Assembly (NCBI GenBank): GCA_963277665.1
Contig: OY728128.1
Coordinates: 1,863,794,988-1,863,858,987, forward strand
Source of the DNA: Viscum album
Lineage: Eukaryota; Streptophyta; Magnoliopsida; Santalales; Viscaceae
Length of the DNA: 64,000 nucleotides
Direction of reading: 5' to 3'
Every line of letters begins with the position of its first letter. Positions within the stretch are counted from its first letter, which is position 1. The position numbers and the translations under genes are program-made. A model generated the notes under the pieces. The model was not told the DNA's origin. It ran no database searches and saw only the letters and a program-made list of their open reading frames with translations. Below, piece after piece: positions 1 to 14,111 of this stretch.

Positions 1-1959
1 AACTGGTTCCTACCAACAATGGAACATGGTCCTCCACTTTAGATGAAAAAATTTTACTCCCTGATTCTCCCCGCCCCTCACAATGTGTTCCGGGGTCCTT
101 CAAGAATATCTCTAAATTTATCCATAGTGACATCACTAATGTTTCCTCATATTATCATCCAAAAAGTTAATTAAACCATTTTCATATACCAACTATAGTG
201 AACCACACAATAAATAAATATATATTACAAAATAATATATTAATATTAATTATATTAATAATTATACATTATTGAATTGTATAGGACTATTGCCTTTGGA
301 AAGTTGGATACCTTGAAAACAAGTTCATAAATGAAGTACATCTTCTACCACTAAGTTCATCATAACATTCTCCCTTCTTAATGATATCATAGATAATACC
401 TTTATTCATATCTTTTGGAAAATAATCATAATAAAGGGTGAGTTTTGTTGCTTGCTTAAGGTAATGAAGGGAGATATCAACATAACATGAGTATAAGGTA
501 ATTAGAACATGTGAATAAAATCTAAAAACCATACACTACATATAATATGTCATAAAATTTTATTATGGAATAATTCATGGAATTTTGTATGACTTGAATC
601 ATAATAAAATAAATTAACATGTGATATGAGAACAAAAAATTGTACTAATACATATTTGTTTTCACAATTATATGTATAGAAAGTCTTATTTCAATGATAC
701 CAACAAATTTTAGGCTTAGTCTAAAAATCCATGTACCTTTTTTGGGATTGTGATGAACTCTAGTTTATGATATCATTTCTTTGGGTATCAACTTTTACAC
801 CCACATGTTTCAGGATTTGTATATCCTTAAGTGTTCTATTTTATTTTAGGATTGGGATTACATCTTGTGTACACTTTTTTTGAATTGGGATAACCTTTTG
901 TGTATTATTTGATCTCTTAGAATAGTAGTAATTATAAAATTAATTTTAGGGAGGTAATAGTCCCACCAATAATTTAATCTATCCATTTTAGTCTCACAAT
1001 ATCATAAAAATATCATAACATCATAACCAATATAATGTAAATGTGTTTTATATTCATTTCATCAAAATAGAAAACATGGAAATGAAATGGTTTTTGTATA
1101 CATTTTGTCATTAAAAAATCTTAATTAGAATGAATAAAGATGTTATAATTGGATATATCCATAATAAATCTTATGTTACATCAAAGGATTTCATCACAGA
1201 TTGAAAATGATTTTGAAATATCACATAGAAAAATTCATGATAAAAATAAACCTTTCAATTTTAAATCACTTATTTAAAATCTATAAATTTCCTAAGTATT
1301 AAAGAAATAATTTTATTTGATAGATTCAATCTAAAATTAAAATTTATGATTTAAATCAAAGATCATTCATGGAATAAAATATTATTAATTCTATACAAGT
1401 TAAAACAATGATTCCTTTAACATTTCTAGTATAAAATGTAAACATATATCTTCAAAAAAAAATATGAATACTATTTTTAAAATATTTTGTAAACATAAAA
1501 ACAGTGTTGATAATTTCATTAAAAATAACTGAATAGTTTAAAATTCATTCATTAAAACATTTTTTGAAACATGGACATAGAAGAAAAAATATTTTAGATT
1601 TAATAGATAAATAAAGTGGATTTTTATTAAAAATATTCATTCAATCTCTTGAGTTTATTAAAAGATTAAAAGGGAAGCTAAATATGTATTATATATAAAT
1701 AACCATAGGAGAATAAAATACAAGAGTTTAATCTGGAATTCTATCATAATATTTCATCATTAGATCAATAATTATAAACAATACTCTTAAACAATGAGAT
1801 TGTAGTATAAAACCTTTACCAAATTAGTAAATGTATGAATCATAATCCCCATGAAAGAAATAATGAAATAGATTTTTTTCTATCCCATAACATTAATGAT
1901 AATAACCATATAATAAATTCATGGGCATTATATAGATAAAACAAAATATATAAAGTTTG
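1..1959. other. Unassigned AT-rich DNA
   Basis: No supported gene. The first ~160 bases are less AT-rich than the rest (they include CCCCGCCCC and GTTCCGGGGTCC) and may be the edge of another repeat. The remainder is dominated by A/T runs, with stops in all frames. The lower part could be the 3' end of the minus-strand LTR fragment that begins at about 1,960, but I could not match the conserved LTR end motifs here. Confidence 0.4.
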
Positions 1960-4137
1960 AATATGGCATGTGTCCCCTGAAAGTAAAAGTGAGATGAAAC
2001 TCCCATTCCACATTGTAAACTTGTAAATAATTTGAACCATTAAATAAAAAAACAATAAATATAATGAAAATAATTAGATTCATGAAAAATAATTTCATAT
2101 GGGTTGTATATCAACTACACAACATGATTGCGTGGACAATATCGAATATATCATCCTGAAATAAAAGAGACCCCAGAAATCGCATAACTCCAGTCATGAA
2201 TTTATTCAATCATGTTTGATCCACCTATATAATAAATATAGGTTTATTATAAATATATTAAAACTGATTATCATATGTATCATACCATATATTATTTACT
2301 TATGACCTTTTATTACCCTTTTATTATCAATTTCCTAACTGAAATCACTTCTCGAGTAACAAATGCTTCATTTTTCTTTTATTTTTTTGTTTTGGTAATT
2401 TTTTTATTTTACTTTGATCATGGAAATGTTAAATATTGATATACAAAAATTATATAAAAATCATATATTCTAAATATATTTGTATTAACTTTAATTGATA
2501 AAAGTTAGACATAGAAAGTGAATTACAACGTTCATGGATACGGTTTGTTTTATGTACGCATGAACAATGTTTACATTTTATAGAATGATGACATGAAAGA
2601 AACGTAAATATTTATTCAACATTTTTGAATAATTTCTATATCATAAATATAATATATATATATATAATATACCCTCAATATTATACATTTAAAAGTAAAT
2701 TGAAAAACATATCATTTTGCTTCATGGATGTGGTAGTCCACACGTACGTATGAGTGACATCAATATTTTAAAATTATTGGATCATAAAAAGGTATATTTG
2801 ATTTTTTAATTATATAATTATAATTAGTTCATATATATCATTTAAATATGTTAACTGAAACTACAACAATTTATTATTTTTGGTTTTTAATATTAACTAT
2901 GAAATATAATTAAATTATCCTTATTAACTATTGTTAATATTATTATTCTTTATATGGAATGTATTTTGACAAATTCAATTAAAAAAATGGGTGTAATTTA
3001 ATATAAAATTAAATGAATAGACGTGTTGAAAAAGAAGTTTTCTGATTATTGAATTATATATATATATAAGGATTTAATATCAAAATTGAATGTGAAATTG
3101 AAAAAAATATCCTAAATTTGTCAATTAAGATACAATTTTACTATTTTAAATTTTATAACCATATAAAAATTTTACTTATAATTTATATAATCTAAATGGT
3201 TGTTTTTAATAAGAACAATATTTTTCACTATTCATTATGAAATTTATATTTTCACAAAATTCCAAGAAAATATTTATAAGATAATTTTTACAATTTGATT
3301 TCCAAAATAATTATCATTGTTAAAAATAAATTTTATATAATTTTTTGAATTTCTTAAAAGTTGTGAGTTGAATGTAACAAAAATCTGTTCTAGAAATTAC
3401 ATTTCCAAAGAATAAAGCATTATTTATTTTTATACCATGACATTAATAATGTAATATCAATGAAAAGACATTTTATTTTATATATAAATTCTAAATTTCA
3501 TTATAATCATTCATTATTAGTGAATGATTTGATTTATTAATCTAAAAAAACCTTTTTCTTTCAAACCTTTTTTTTCATGCCCATTCAGTTGATAAAAGTT
3601 TAATTTTTTATATTTATGTTTAAATGATGTATTTTTTTTAATTTAGTAATTCCTATTTATAACCAAGAATTTAAAATCAATGTTATAAATTTCATGTTAA
3701 AATTATAATTTTAATAGTATATAAAGATTTATTAAAAAATTATTTTTTTATGTAATACAACCCATAGAAGAAATTAATATTATTTAAGAAAGAAATAATT
3801 CATAAATTCTCATAGTGTTAATAATGCAGTAAATTCATTTACGAATAATTTATAATATATAAGAATAATATGAATTTACTAAAAATAGAGATTTTTTTTA
3901 TTTTGACTTAATACATAAATTCTAATTAATTAAATCCATCTTACATATTTTTCATAATATATTTAATCATATTCGTACCCACCAATCCAATGACTAGTCA
4001 TTAACTATCACATTAGATAACAATATTTTTATAGTACATTTTAGTTAGTTAAAACATGTAGTTTTATTTAAATCATGTTATAAATGAAATTATATTTATT
4101 TAAATTGTAATAGGTCATAAAATCTCATAGTGTTACA
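1960..4137 (-). mobile_element. Minus-strand LTR fragment related to element B
   Basis: Read as reverse complement, several blocks follow the LTR of element B in order. The block at 3,215-3,265 matches the ATGAATAG...AAA block at ~31,540. The motif at 2,715-2,755 (ACGTGTGGACTACC then ATCCATGAAG) matches 32,865-32,900. The motif at 2,525-2,570 matches 33,050-33,088. Blocks down to ~1,960 match 62,170-62,480. The spacing between the first two blocks is ~0.8 kb shorter than in B, so the TATA region and two subrepeat copies appear deleted. A terminal TGTAAC on the minus strand at 4,137 is a possible LTR start. It may be a solo or 3' LTR. The alignment was by eye in very AT-rich DNA, so outer limits are uncertain. 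Confidence 0.5.
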
Positions 4138-4142
4138 TAATA
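3801..4142. repeat. Pair of ~26-bp direct repeats 315 bp apart
   Basis: CTCATAGTGTTA within a CATAAA-led block occurs at 3,801-3,826 and again at 4,116-4,142, with only a few differences. It lies where the minus-strand LTR fragment would begin, so it may reflect a duplicated LTR end or an internal U3 repeat. No function can be assigned. Confidence 0.35.
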
Positions 4143-7100
4143 TAACATAAATACATCCTAATGTATCATAATACATTATTGATCTTCACCAAACCTCTGT
4201 ATGCAGGAGACACTACCTCTAGGATCACATTTTTATCTGTGTATACCCTTGAATATTTCTTTATCCCCCAACCATGAACTAGGTCGAGTATACCATGTTC
4301 TTATGGTTTAGTTATGTATAATTCCACCAATAATATATATAGAAAAAACTTTACAAGGTATTGCTATGAAAATAAATAACTAAAAAGGTTCTCCATCAAA
4401 AACCATTATCAAAACCACCAACAACAAGTCCATTTTTAAGGTATTTCCGACAAGTAATAGCCTACTAGTGCCTCTATATATCCAATACACTACGGGACCA
4501 CATAAACATGATCAATTATTATATTGTTGTAGATTTACAATGAATATAATGAAATAAAGTATATCAAGATACATCTAAATATAATTCCACCAACCTGTTA
4601 TATGGGAAACACCATATAAGTTTCTACTATTACATTAAACAACTGAACCCTAACATAAATTAAATCAATTATACACTATCATGTAGGTGTCATTTGAATA
4701 TTTTGAGTCGAATATAATACATATACATAGGCCTCTTTCTAGTGATCTATTATCCAAAATTGATAAATCCTAAAACTAAATCCTCATGATTGAATTTTTT
4801 TGTAATAATAAAATTATAACATAAAAACTAAGAACATAGATCTCATAATGATAGTAAAAATGTGTTCTTTTTTAAAAAGGTTTTCCAGACTCAATAGCCT
4901 AATATCCATCACATTATACCAAACATTCCTATGTTACATTAATACCTTCTCCTTCAATATTAATACATAACGAAATCTATGATATATTTTTGGACAAAAG
5001 TCAAAATAAAGTTGTGATACCAAATTGTCACTACCTACATTTTCCCCTGATAACTGAGTGGTACCGAAAATTGTGGAGTCATAATTAGGACATGAGGTAT
5101 GCCACCCCATACTATAGAGGCTATTTATGTGTATAGAGTGTCTACAGTAGTATGATGGGGATATTAACTACTAAATCAAGATGAATTATATCATGAAAAT
5201 AAACTAAAAATAATCCAATACAATGAGCATAATAGTACGCATATATAATAAAACATAACACACAATTTAAAAATAAAAATTAATTAAACCATCAAAATGA
5301 CTCAATATGTAGGAACCCTCTAGGCCGGTCACCTATGAACAATAAATAATGATATATAGTGTAATTAAGGATTTAATCAAATTTTTAGGAGAAACATGAT
5401 GGTAGTATTCATGAACATCAGATTTATCCCACTCTCTAATGCAAAATTGGTCATCTACCCACCTAAACCATTGAATATACATATCTTCCTATGTACCCAT
5501 GTATTATGTTCATCAGAGAAGAGTGTGAGTACAAATCTATAGTGTAACACTCATTCGGCCCCATATATGACCAGTAAATTCAATGTATACATGATATATG
5601 CTTGGAATAAATAATACAATGAAAAATAATAAATAAATAACAATTTTCAACCTTTTGGTTCTTCTCAAGAACCAAGAATATACCAAATCGTACTTTTACA
5701 TGTACTAATGTGTCTTTGAGAAAATCACATAACCATTACAATTAATGTCATTATTAATAGATAGTTCCCAGTAGTGTATACTATGAAATCAAAATTATAC
5801 CCATAGGTAACACGTTAGTTTGATCCAGTGTTATCCTTGTCATGAAAAAATCATCCCAAAACATAGGGTAGGTCCCTTTTGAATATCCAACACCTAGTTC
5901 TAGGGGTGTGACTTTTAATTTCATTGAAGACTATGCCTAAATAAAGGGTTATTCCTATACCGATTTGGAAATCATTTTAGACAATGCCTCCCACCACACA
6001 TATCCAGTTAGTTTGTCTGAGGAATCCCAAATGGTTACATGGACCTAGGGTGTTACCTTATACAAAAACAATATCCAAAAATTTATTGTTTTACACTGTA
6101 GGGAAATCATCACATGATCTATGGAATTTTTTATCAGTAATCAAGTCATTCGAGTCCAATGGTGTCACTCTCTTCATCCGAGCATGACCTCATCTGAGTC
6201 TAATGGCATAGTTTTCCATTAAATATATTATATCAAGTGAGTCTTGGGGTGTGATTCCCATACAAGATATCACATAATCTTGATCCAAAGAACCCATCCA
6301 TGAAAACCAAAACTGTAGAATCTTTATCTGGTGGACTATTCATCATACCATATATATCTAAGAATCACTTCCAAGGAATCCCAATACCATATCATGATAT
6401 GTCTCAGCGCGTAAAAAATCCCACCAAAAATCATCATGTATATAGGCCCCAAATTCTCCACGTTCATATGTCTTTGATCTGGGTTATAATGTGAAACCCA
6501 TGATTATCACTACCCATATCACATACGCCCCCTTTCTCATATCAACATCTCACTAGGGTACCCATCGTGGTCCCCTTGTTATCAAAATAGAATAAACACC
6601 CTTACATGGGTCCCCCAATATATTAAAAATCATCTCAAGTCTAAACCCATAACTTATTGGAATAATGTCACTTAACGTAATCAAAAACATCTTATTTTTT
6701 CACTAGAAACATAGGAATTGTCCCACAAGGGGGATGGACTCAATCACATTCCCTTATCTTGTAACCCATGGTTGTTCCCTGTACACAAATTATCCAAACC
6801 ATAACCAAGGCCCCCCTATCGGGTGTTCAAATATCATTGGGAATTAAGTAATCACACAATTCTCATTATATTATCCCAAATACACTATGGTATCTCAAAA
6901 ATCTATGGTGGTCTACTTGAAAAATTATTCTAGTCCAACACTCACCTATACTATGAGAGTCTATAGAACCTATGCTACAAAAACCTATTTCCCATTCCTT
7001 GAATTCTATTTAGTTCCCAAACCTCGATCTTGATAAATTTCAAGCATTCCATTATAAAAAAGGCCTTAAACATCGATGTATGAAGAAATCAAGACAATAC

Positions 7101-7875
7101 ACAATGTTCTATCATTTCCCTTAGCACAATTATATGCACAAGAATTTCATTTAAAATAAAAAATTTAAATAAATATTAAAGGGTTATTCACATATTTTTC
7201 AAAGATAATATATCACATTCCAACACAAATGAGTTATAGAAAGTAAAATAGGGGTATGATTGAATTACCAACTGTCTAAATTTCTATTTCATTACCTTTT
7301 TTAAACAATAACTCAAGATATCATTCCTAAATTAATCAAATTGTAACTAGTCAGTTCCCATCATCATGAGGTCCAAACACATTTTATAACATCAAAGTTA
7401 TTTAATTATCTAATCAATAACAATTAGCATTCAAAAAATAATTAATAATTATATTATTTAATCACAAATTGTATAAATGCCTATGATCTTTCGATCTATA
7501 ACCAATGATCAAATCCCTAATACATGGGGTGTTTCTACACTTGACATGAACTCAAAAATTGAACCCATCATTCCATTAATTAATTAAATTATTATGTTTT
7601 GATTTCATTATTATTGTAAATATGAATGATGCCAAAAAACTCATTGCGCTCCCTTATATGAATGAAAATTCCAAACAGGAGCATATAAGTTCCATAATTC
7701 ATTCCTGGTAATATTCCCAGAACAATATTTGACATCTGATGATGAATTATTATATAAATTAATTAATTTTTTTTTTAACAATTGAATAATTAATACATGG
7801 ATGTACCTCAATCAAAAAGGTGTGTGAAGGAATTAATAAGTTGTAAACCCCAAAACAGTATTGGTCGAAATGACT
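4138..7875. other. Unassigned decayed DNA, C-rich on the + strand
   Basis: No supported gene. CCC and CCCC runs are frequent on the + strand (for example 5,980-6,900) and all reading frames are short. No zinc knuckle, protease, reverse transcriptase or integrase motif was recognised on either strand. If the LTR fragment at 1,960-4,137 is the 3' LTR of a minus-strand element, this stretch would be its interior, but no coding trace supports that. Confidence 0.3.
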
Positions 7876-7879
7876 ATAT

Positions 7880-8600
7880 GTTATGACTCATGTCAACATG
7901 GAAGAACATTGTTTTTAGGAGACTACCTGATTAGAACACAATAGTTCATCATTCATCTACTAAAGTAGTGTTCATGATGGGTAGCCTCCATGAATGTTTC
8001 CTAGGGTGTAAGTTAGTGGGGAAAGTAATTTTTCTGTTGATTTTTTTGGTCACATGGGTGAGACCTCGGAAGGGGGGCCACAAATATGTGGAGAAACCGG
8101 TGGTGTGTGGTGGGCTATAAACTGACTAACATTTTATAGTTGGGTGTTTTAACTATCAGCGAGGACCAATTATTACATTGTTATCCGAAGAAGAACCCAT
8201 CCAAAAGTGTGGTGGCATTTTCTCGGCTAAGTTGTGTGGCCCACAATAAGGGAGTTTTAACTACAAGAGATTTATTATACCACCCATAAATGATAATTGG
8301 TTAAATCCCTAAATGATATGAATCATGACAACAATGTTAAACATCATTTTTAGGGCTAACCTATGTTGAAATTCACTTCTAATCATGTCTGGTCGAGATT
8401 ACTGTCCAGGATGGGTAGACTACTTGGACGTTTCCTAGAGTGTGTGAGATTGGGTAGTTTCATTTGTCTAATTATCCATTTTGGATGATTGGAGGTCCCC
8501 AAGTATGGTAAACATTTATGTGGGGATATTGGTTCTCCCTAGTGGGCCATAACCCGAGAGAAAACTTATGGTGGGGTGTATATGCTATCAATATATCCTA
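7880..8600. repeat. Diverged tandem dimer, period about 432 bp
   Basis: Two adjacent units share an ordered set of blocks. GATGGGTAG...GTTTCCTAG lies at 7,976-8,010 and again at 8,410-8,440. A GGCC/GGTCC...ATTTATGTGG-type block lies at ~8,075-8,095 and ~8,493-8,525. TGGGC(T/C)ATAA lies at 8,111 and 8,542. The offset between matching blocks is 431-434 bp. I see no third unit at +432 or -432. It may be a fragment of an old satellite or a local duplication. It has no coding content. Confidence 0.6.
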
Positions 8601-11600
8601 ATTGCAAAAGATGTAGTCTTAGTATTCTTACTATATTAAACCCTCTAGAAATGATTTATTCCACCATGATATGGTGAAATAATACTAAAACCCTAAATCC
8701 TAAATGTAAAATTGATATGAGATTAAGGGAAACATATAACATTGTAAAAAAGAGGTAGAATATTACATAAACTCAAATAACTTCACTAAAAATATCTTAA
8801 CTACAAGGAGAAGTGATCGAAAAAAGGGGAGGTGAGTCCCCTAGATCATCTATACATGAGAAGGGCAGAAATGTTTCAAACCATAAAGGTTCAATGGGGA
8901 AAAATAATTCATACAAAAAAATACTAATTGGGTTCAGATACATTTCACAGTACAAACTATATCTTAGGACCTTAAAGTATACCCCCAACCCCTACCATGT
9001 TTCTTAACATAAAACTATAGTTCATAGTCTGAAAGGTCTCTCTCAGAATTTCTCACATCCTAAATCACATTTTATAGCCAAAATCACCCCTTATGAAACC
9101 CCAAACATACATTAACTATGTGAACATGATGTTCTAACTATAAAATAATAAGGCAGAGGTATATCAACCTTGTCCAACAAACATTCAATGTTTAAACCCC
9201 AAGATTCTTGGTGTGAATGGTTAAAAATAGTTACAAAAATCATCTCTTGGACCACCCAACCTGCCACCCAAATTATTCTGGACAACTATTCCACAAAATA
9301 GGTCTTGAACCATTTCCCAAAACACCCATCAGAGACATGATTACAGATGGAATTCAACTATGAACCTCATATTTCAAAACATCCCACTGACCAAATCAAA
9401 AATTCATATTTCATTTGAATTTCATGACCAATAATGGAGTAGCGTTTTACACATTTGGAATTCCATGACTACTAGTTGAATTAAGTGTCATTTTACAACA
9501 TCTAAAAAAGGGATATTTCTTGATATATTTGGAGTTGTGTAATTATTTTGTAGGAGTACAATTATTCCGATCCTGGAGAAAGGAAAAGTGGACAAAAAAT
9601 CATCTGTGACACTAGATGTCAGTAAAACTATTGATGGTGAACTAGAGAGATATGATTCACTAACCAAAATTTCATATTTTTACTCTATATTATGCATATG
9701 TAATAACCACTCACTTATTATAATAATTGTATGGAACATCAGTGAATGATTAGATTATATGAGACTGAGGTGATTATATATGTGGAGGAATAAATGGGGG
9801 AGTTGGGCATGATACAATAGGTTATTGACTCAATTCAAAAAAGTATTAGATGATTCTGTGTAAGTGTTGTCCCATATAAAACGGTATTACATATTTTTTT
9901 AATGGAGAGGTTCCATTTGGGGGATCTTACTCATTTTTTTATGAATTAATAAATATAATACATGTTTTAACTCTATATAATGATTTATTTTTCTCAATCA
10001 TTTTCATGAAACAATAAAGGAAAATATATTACACCATATGAGTTATTCTTAGAGTGATAAACACAATATAATTGAATATTGTGAAACTAGATGATATTGA
10101 ACAACATGGGAAATGGGTCAGTGAAATAATTATATATCAATCACTATCAATAAATTTAATTTATTAGGGAATCGAGTTGGTTCAATTAAAATAGACTTAT
10201 TCACAATTCTTGTGTGTAAAATATTCAAAATGGTGCAATAAATAGGATGTTGGGATTTCAATTTGGAAAATGTATGTTGGATAGAGGGTAAATTTAGAGT
10301 AAAAGTGTATAAAATGGCTGAGTTAAGGGATAGATAAGCTAGGTATTACCATCTAACAAGTAAAAAAAGAGCGGGTTCTACTTTCACACTACTGAAAATG
10401 GAGGAAAACAGTGTTTAGGATAACTATTTTACATTTTTGAAACTTTATTATAATTAAGTTAACATTAATAAACATTTCTAAATGTTGTGTAACCATTATG
10501 AGATAAGGGAAAAGAAATCATCATTGTGTTATCTCAAAAAACTAATGTAACTCTATTTGTAATTTACAAGGTTATTTCCTCTAGGATGTGTTTCCTATTT
10601 GGGGTGAGGGGTGAGGAAAGACTATGTAACCATTCAACAATTTTAAGGTTAGGGGATTCAATTTATAAATAGAAGAGAATGTATATTAAAATTTAGGGGA
10701 CACAATGTGTGTTAGTTGAAAGGGAGGGTTATTCAGGTTTATTTTGATCACACTTAATGTTATGCCATTTTGCATTATACATATCGATGCAGCACACCAA
10801 AATAGATTGAGGTATTATGGGAAAATGGTCTAGATGAAACTTTTTACCAAAAGATATACACATAATTGGATTTTAATCATGATCTATTAGAGATATCAAT
10901 GTTATTTATAAGGATTACTAGTTTAAGGTCACATATCATTCACTGTAGGTGGGTTTTTATATAATTTATGAAGGTAAATGAAAATAAAACAAGAATTGGA
11001 AACCCTATTCCAAATATAGAAATTCCCAATTTCAACAATACAAAATTTCAATTAATGAATCATGAACTATATGGTTATATAATATTAAGGACGTGGATCT
11101 TATCCCCTTTATGATTTAGTGTTTATTTTTTTAAAACATAGATCATGGGATTGGGGTACACAATAAGGGGAATAGAAAACTTCATTCTAATTGGAATATT
11201 CATTTCAAATATATATATTCTCTAATGTAGATGAATTTATTTTAGGGTAATTATGTGTGATATATATGGGGCAGGTAGTCAATGGGTATTGAGCATATAA
11301 AATTGAGTTTCAAGAGTTTTTCACGATAAATAATTGACCGTGTGATGGAGTGGTCCATGTTGAAGAGGGAAGAGAACATCTATTGTGAATTTAATTCCAA
11401 ATACTAATATATAAATTTATAAGGATGAGTAAAGAATGTATAAGGTCATGATTCATGTGATATTGAATAGTCTAGATTATGGTCATGTATTCTGGACTTT
11501 AAAAAGTATTAGGTAATATAAGATAAGTGGATGGGCCCAATATATTAGGTATGACCATCACTGTATATTTCATGTTAAGGGAATGAATCCACATATTAAT

Positions 11601-14111
11601 CTTAGGGAAAAATTTTAATCTCATGATTTTGATCATAAATAGAAGGGGGAAATCAAATTAATTCATATGTGATAATAGGAAATGACTAAAAGCGCACTGT
11701 AACTTACTATGACATTCTACATTGTGGTAGAGGGGAATATAGATAATGTCTATGGCTAATCCTATGATAGAACATAATATTTTCACCCTATTTTTCAAAA
11801 TAGTAATCAATACACACATTGTTCTAAAGCGGGTCTGGAAGATGGTCAGCACCAAAACCTATACATGGAAGGAGAAAAATCAACAATAAAATTTGTGTCC
11901 TCTTGGGTGATGACTAAAAAGAAAAACATTTATGAAATGTGATTGGGATGTTATCATGTCGTTTAATTTCATGTGGTAAGAATGTTGGTCATGAAAATTA
12001 ATTCCATAGTTGGGGAAAGATAATATGGAGTATTGCATCAGATGGAAAATAATTTTACCATGTAGTTTAATTGTATATGGAGAAAGCAATGTGATAGGTA
12101 TCTAAAAATTACATAGATACAACTAATGGTGGTTACGAATCTTAAAATCACACAACTATGATATTAGGGGTTTCTATACTTTATAATTTGATGTATCTCA
12201 ATCCTAATAATGAAAAAATTTACCCAAACTCCTAATCTCACATGATTCCAACTTATTGTGAGAAAAAATAGGAAATAAAAGATTACTTATGTCACATGAT
12301 AGTACCTAAATATGATATATGTCATGGTATTAAATTGTTTCATTGACCAACAAGGAAATTTATGAAGATATGTAAATTGGTTTGGTATAATTATATAAGA
12401 ACAAATCACCCATCTAACATGTAAGGATGAATGAGGGGTTAAAATGAATAATATCATAACATCAAATAAATAAATTATGTGATAAAAAATGTAAATTGTG
12501 AAATATAGGGATTGAATCATGAAGGGATGATAGATAAGATAAGGATGACCATCAGGAATATATCAAGAGTAGGTACTAATGTTGTATTATAAAAAATGGG
12601 GGGACATGAAAATTAAGGCCAATTATAAGAATAGTATATGAATAGAATGACTCATAATATTTTTATTGAGAATGAATTATCATAGTAGTGTACCCTAGAT
12701 TCGAGGTATAATGAAAATAGTTAATATTTTCCCTCACTATTGGGGACTCCATTTATTAATAGATGATTAATGGGGAGTAAAAATCGAGAAGCAAAATATG
12801 GTATAATAGAAGGAAGGAATATGGTTAAGTAGAGTTTAGCGGCATTGGGGTATATTTTTTATGAATTTTTTATATCAAAATGGGTTCCCAATATATGTGG
12901 AGTGGCATGGGGGATAGTGTGATTTTTGTAAAATACAAGAAAAAAATCAATGGAGTGGAATTAGAATAGAAATTTTTTAGGCTATATGGGTGATATTATT
13001 ATTTAATATTTATAGTTTATGTTTATGTAATTTATACTATGTGGTATTGGAATTAATAGACATGTAGGTTTAGGTTGGAGGATATTAGAAGATTAATGTC
13101 ATGAAACTCAAACCACAATTGTGATGGGGTTTAAGGTCATATATCATTTACCATGGTGTTCCATATTTTATTGTTGGGTCGCTTACACAATGGGGGTTCT
13201 AGAGTCTTGATTCATAAAACATTGAATATATGGGTATTTTAGTTTATTGTCATATATCTTTGACCACAAGAGAATAAGGTAGCCAATATATCACATAGTA
13301 AAATAAAACGTTCATATAAACTGGGATCCTAAAACTAACATGAAAATCATCTAGATGTAGTGTAAATAGTTTGAAGGAAAAATTCTTAGACCAATTGAAT
13401 ATCTTGAGACATTAAATATATAACAATAGGGGTAGGGTAAAAGTGAGGGGAATTGAGATCCCAATGTGAATATTTAAAACCTAAAGGTGCATGCACAACG
13501 ATTGTGGTCCGTATTTTTAGAACAAGGTATAGTGAGTTTTGAGGTCATGTGTCCAAGACCAAGGACATGAAATTTAACATCATGTGTAATGTATGAAGTT
13601 ATACTTAGTTAAAATTCATATAGATATGATTATATGGGAGGATTGGGGTATTATACATGGAGATAGGGGAAATGAAATAACCCAATGTGTATTATAAACC
13701 AAAATGTTAATATAGTAACCATAGATATAAGTGAATGTTGTTTAAGGTCAAGATTTTTAGACAATGGTTCCCAGTTTGGGGTCTTGAATCCTAACACATC
13801 CACTTAAAAACTAGTTGTTGATTGAAATTATGTAGGACTAGGTATCCAAAAGGGGATTTAAATGAAAACATGGAAATGGGGCTCTAGGGAACATGTGGGT
13901 AGGTCTTGGACATGAGATCTTTGAATCAATATGTATCCCATGAGATTGTAATCAAGAAATATTTTGTTCTTGGGTATCATACATCTATGGATATCCAAAT
14001 CGCACATTAGAAAAGGGGGGAGCCAGAATGAGATCTTGAGAGGAAGAATGGATGAAAAACATAATTTATAATGGTAAAAGTGTAATAAATGGGATAATGA
14101 TATGAAAATAT
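8601..14111. other. Unassigned decayed DNA, G-rich on the + strand from ~9,500
   Basis: No supported gene. From about 9,500 to 14,100 the + strand carries many GGG and GGGG runs, the opposite of 4,200-9,400. All frames are short and interrupted. The longest, on the minus strand at 13,858-14,160, runs into the 5' LTR of element A and shows no domain. The stretch is probably very old transposon-derived sequence. Confidence 0.3.
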
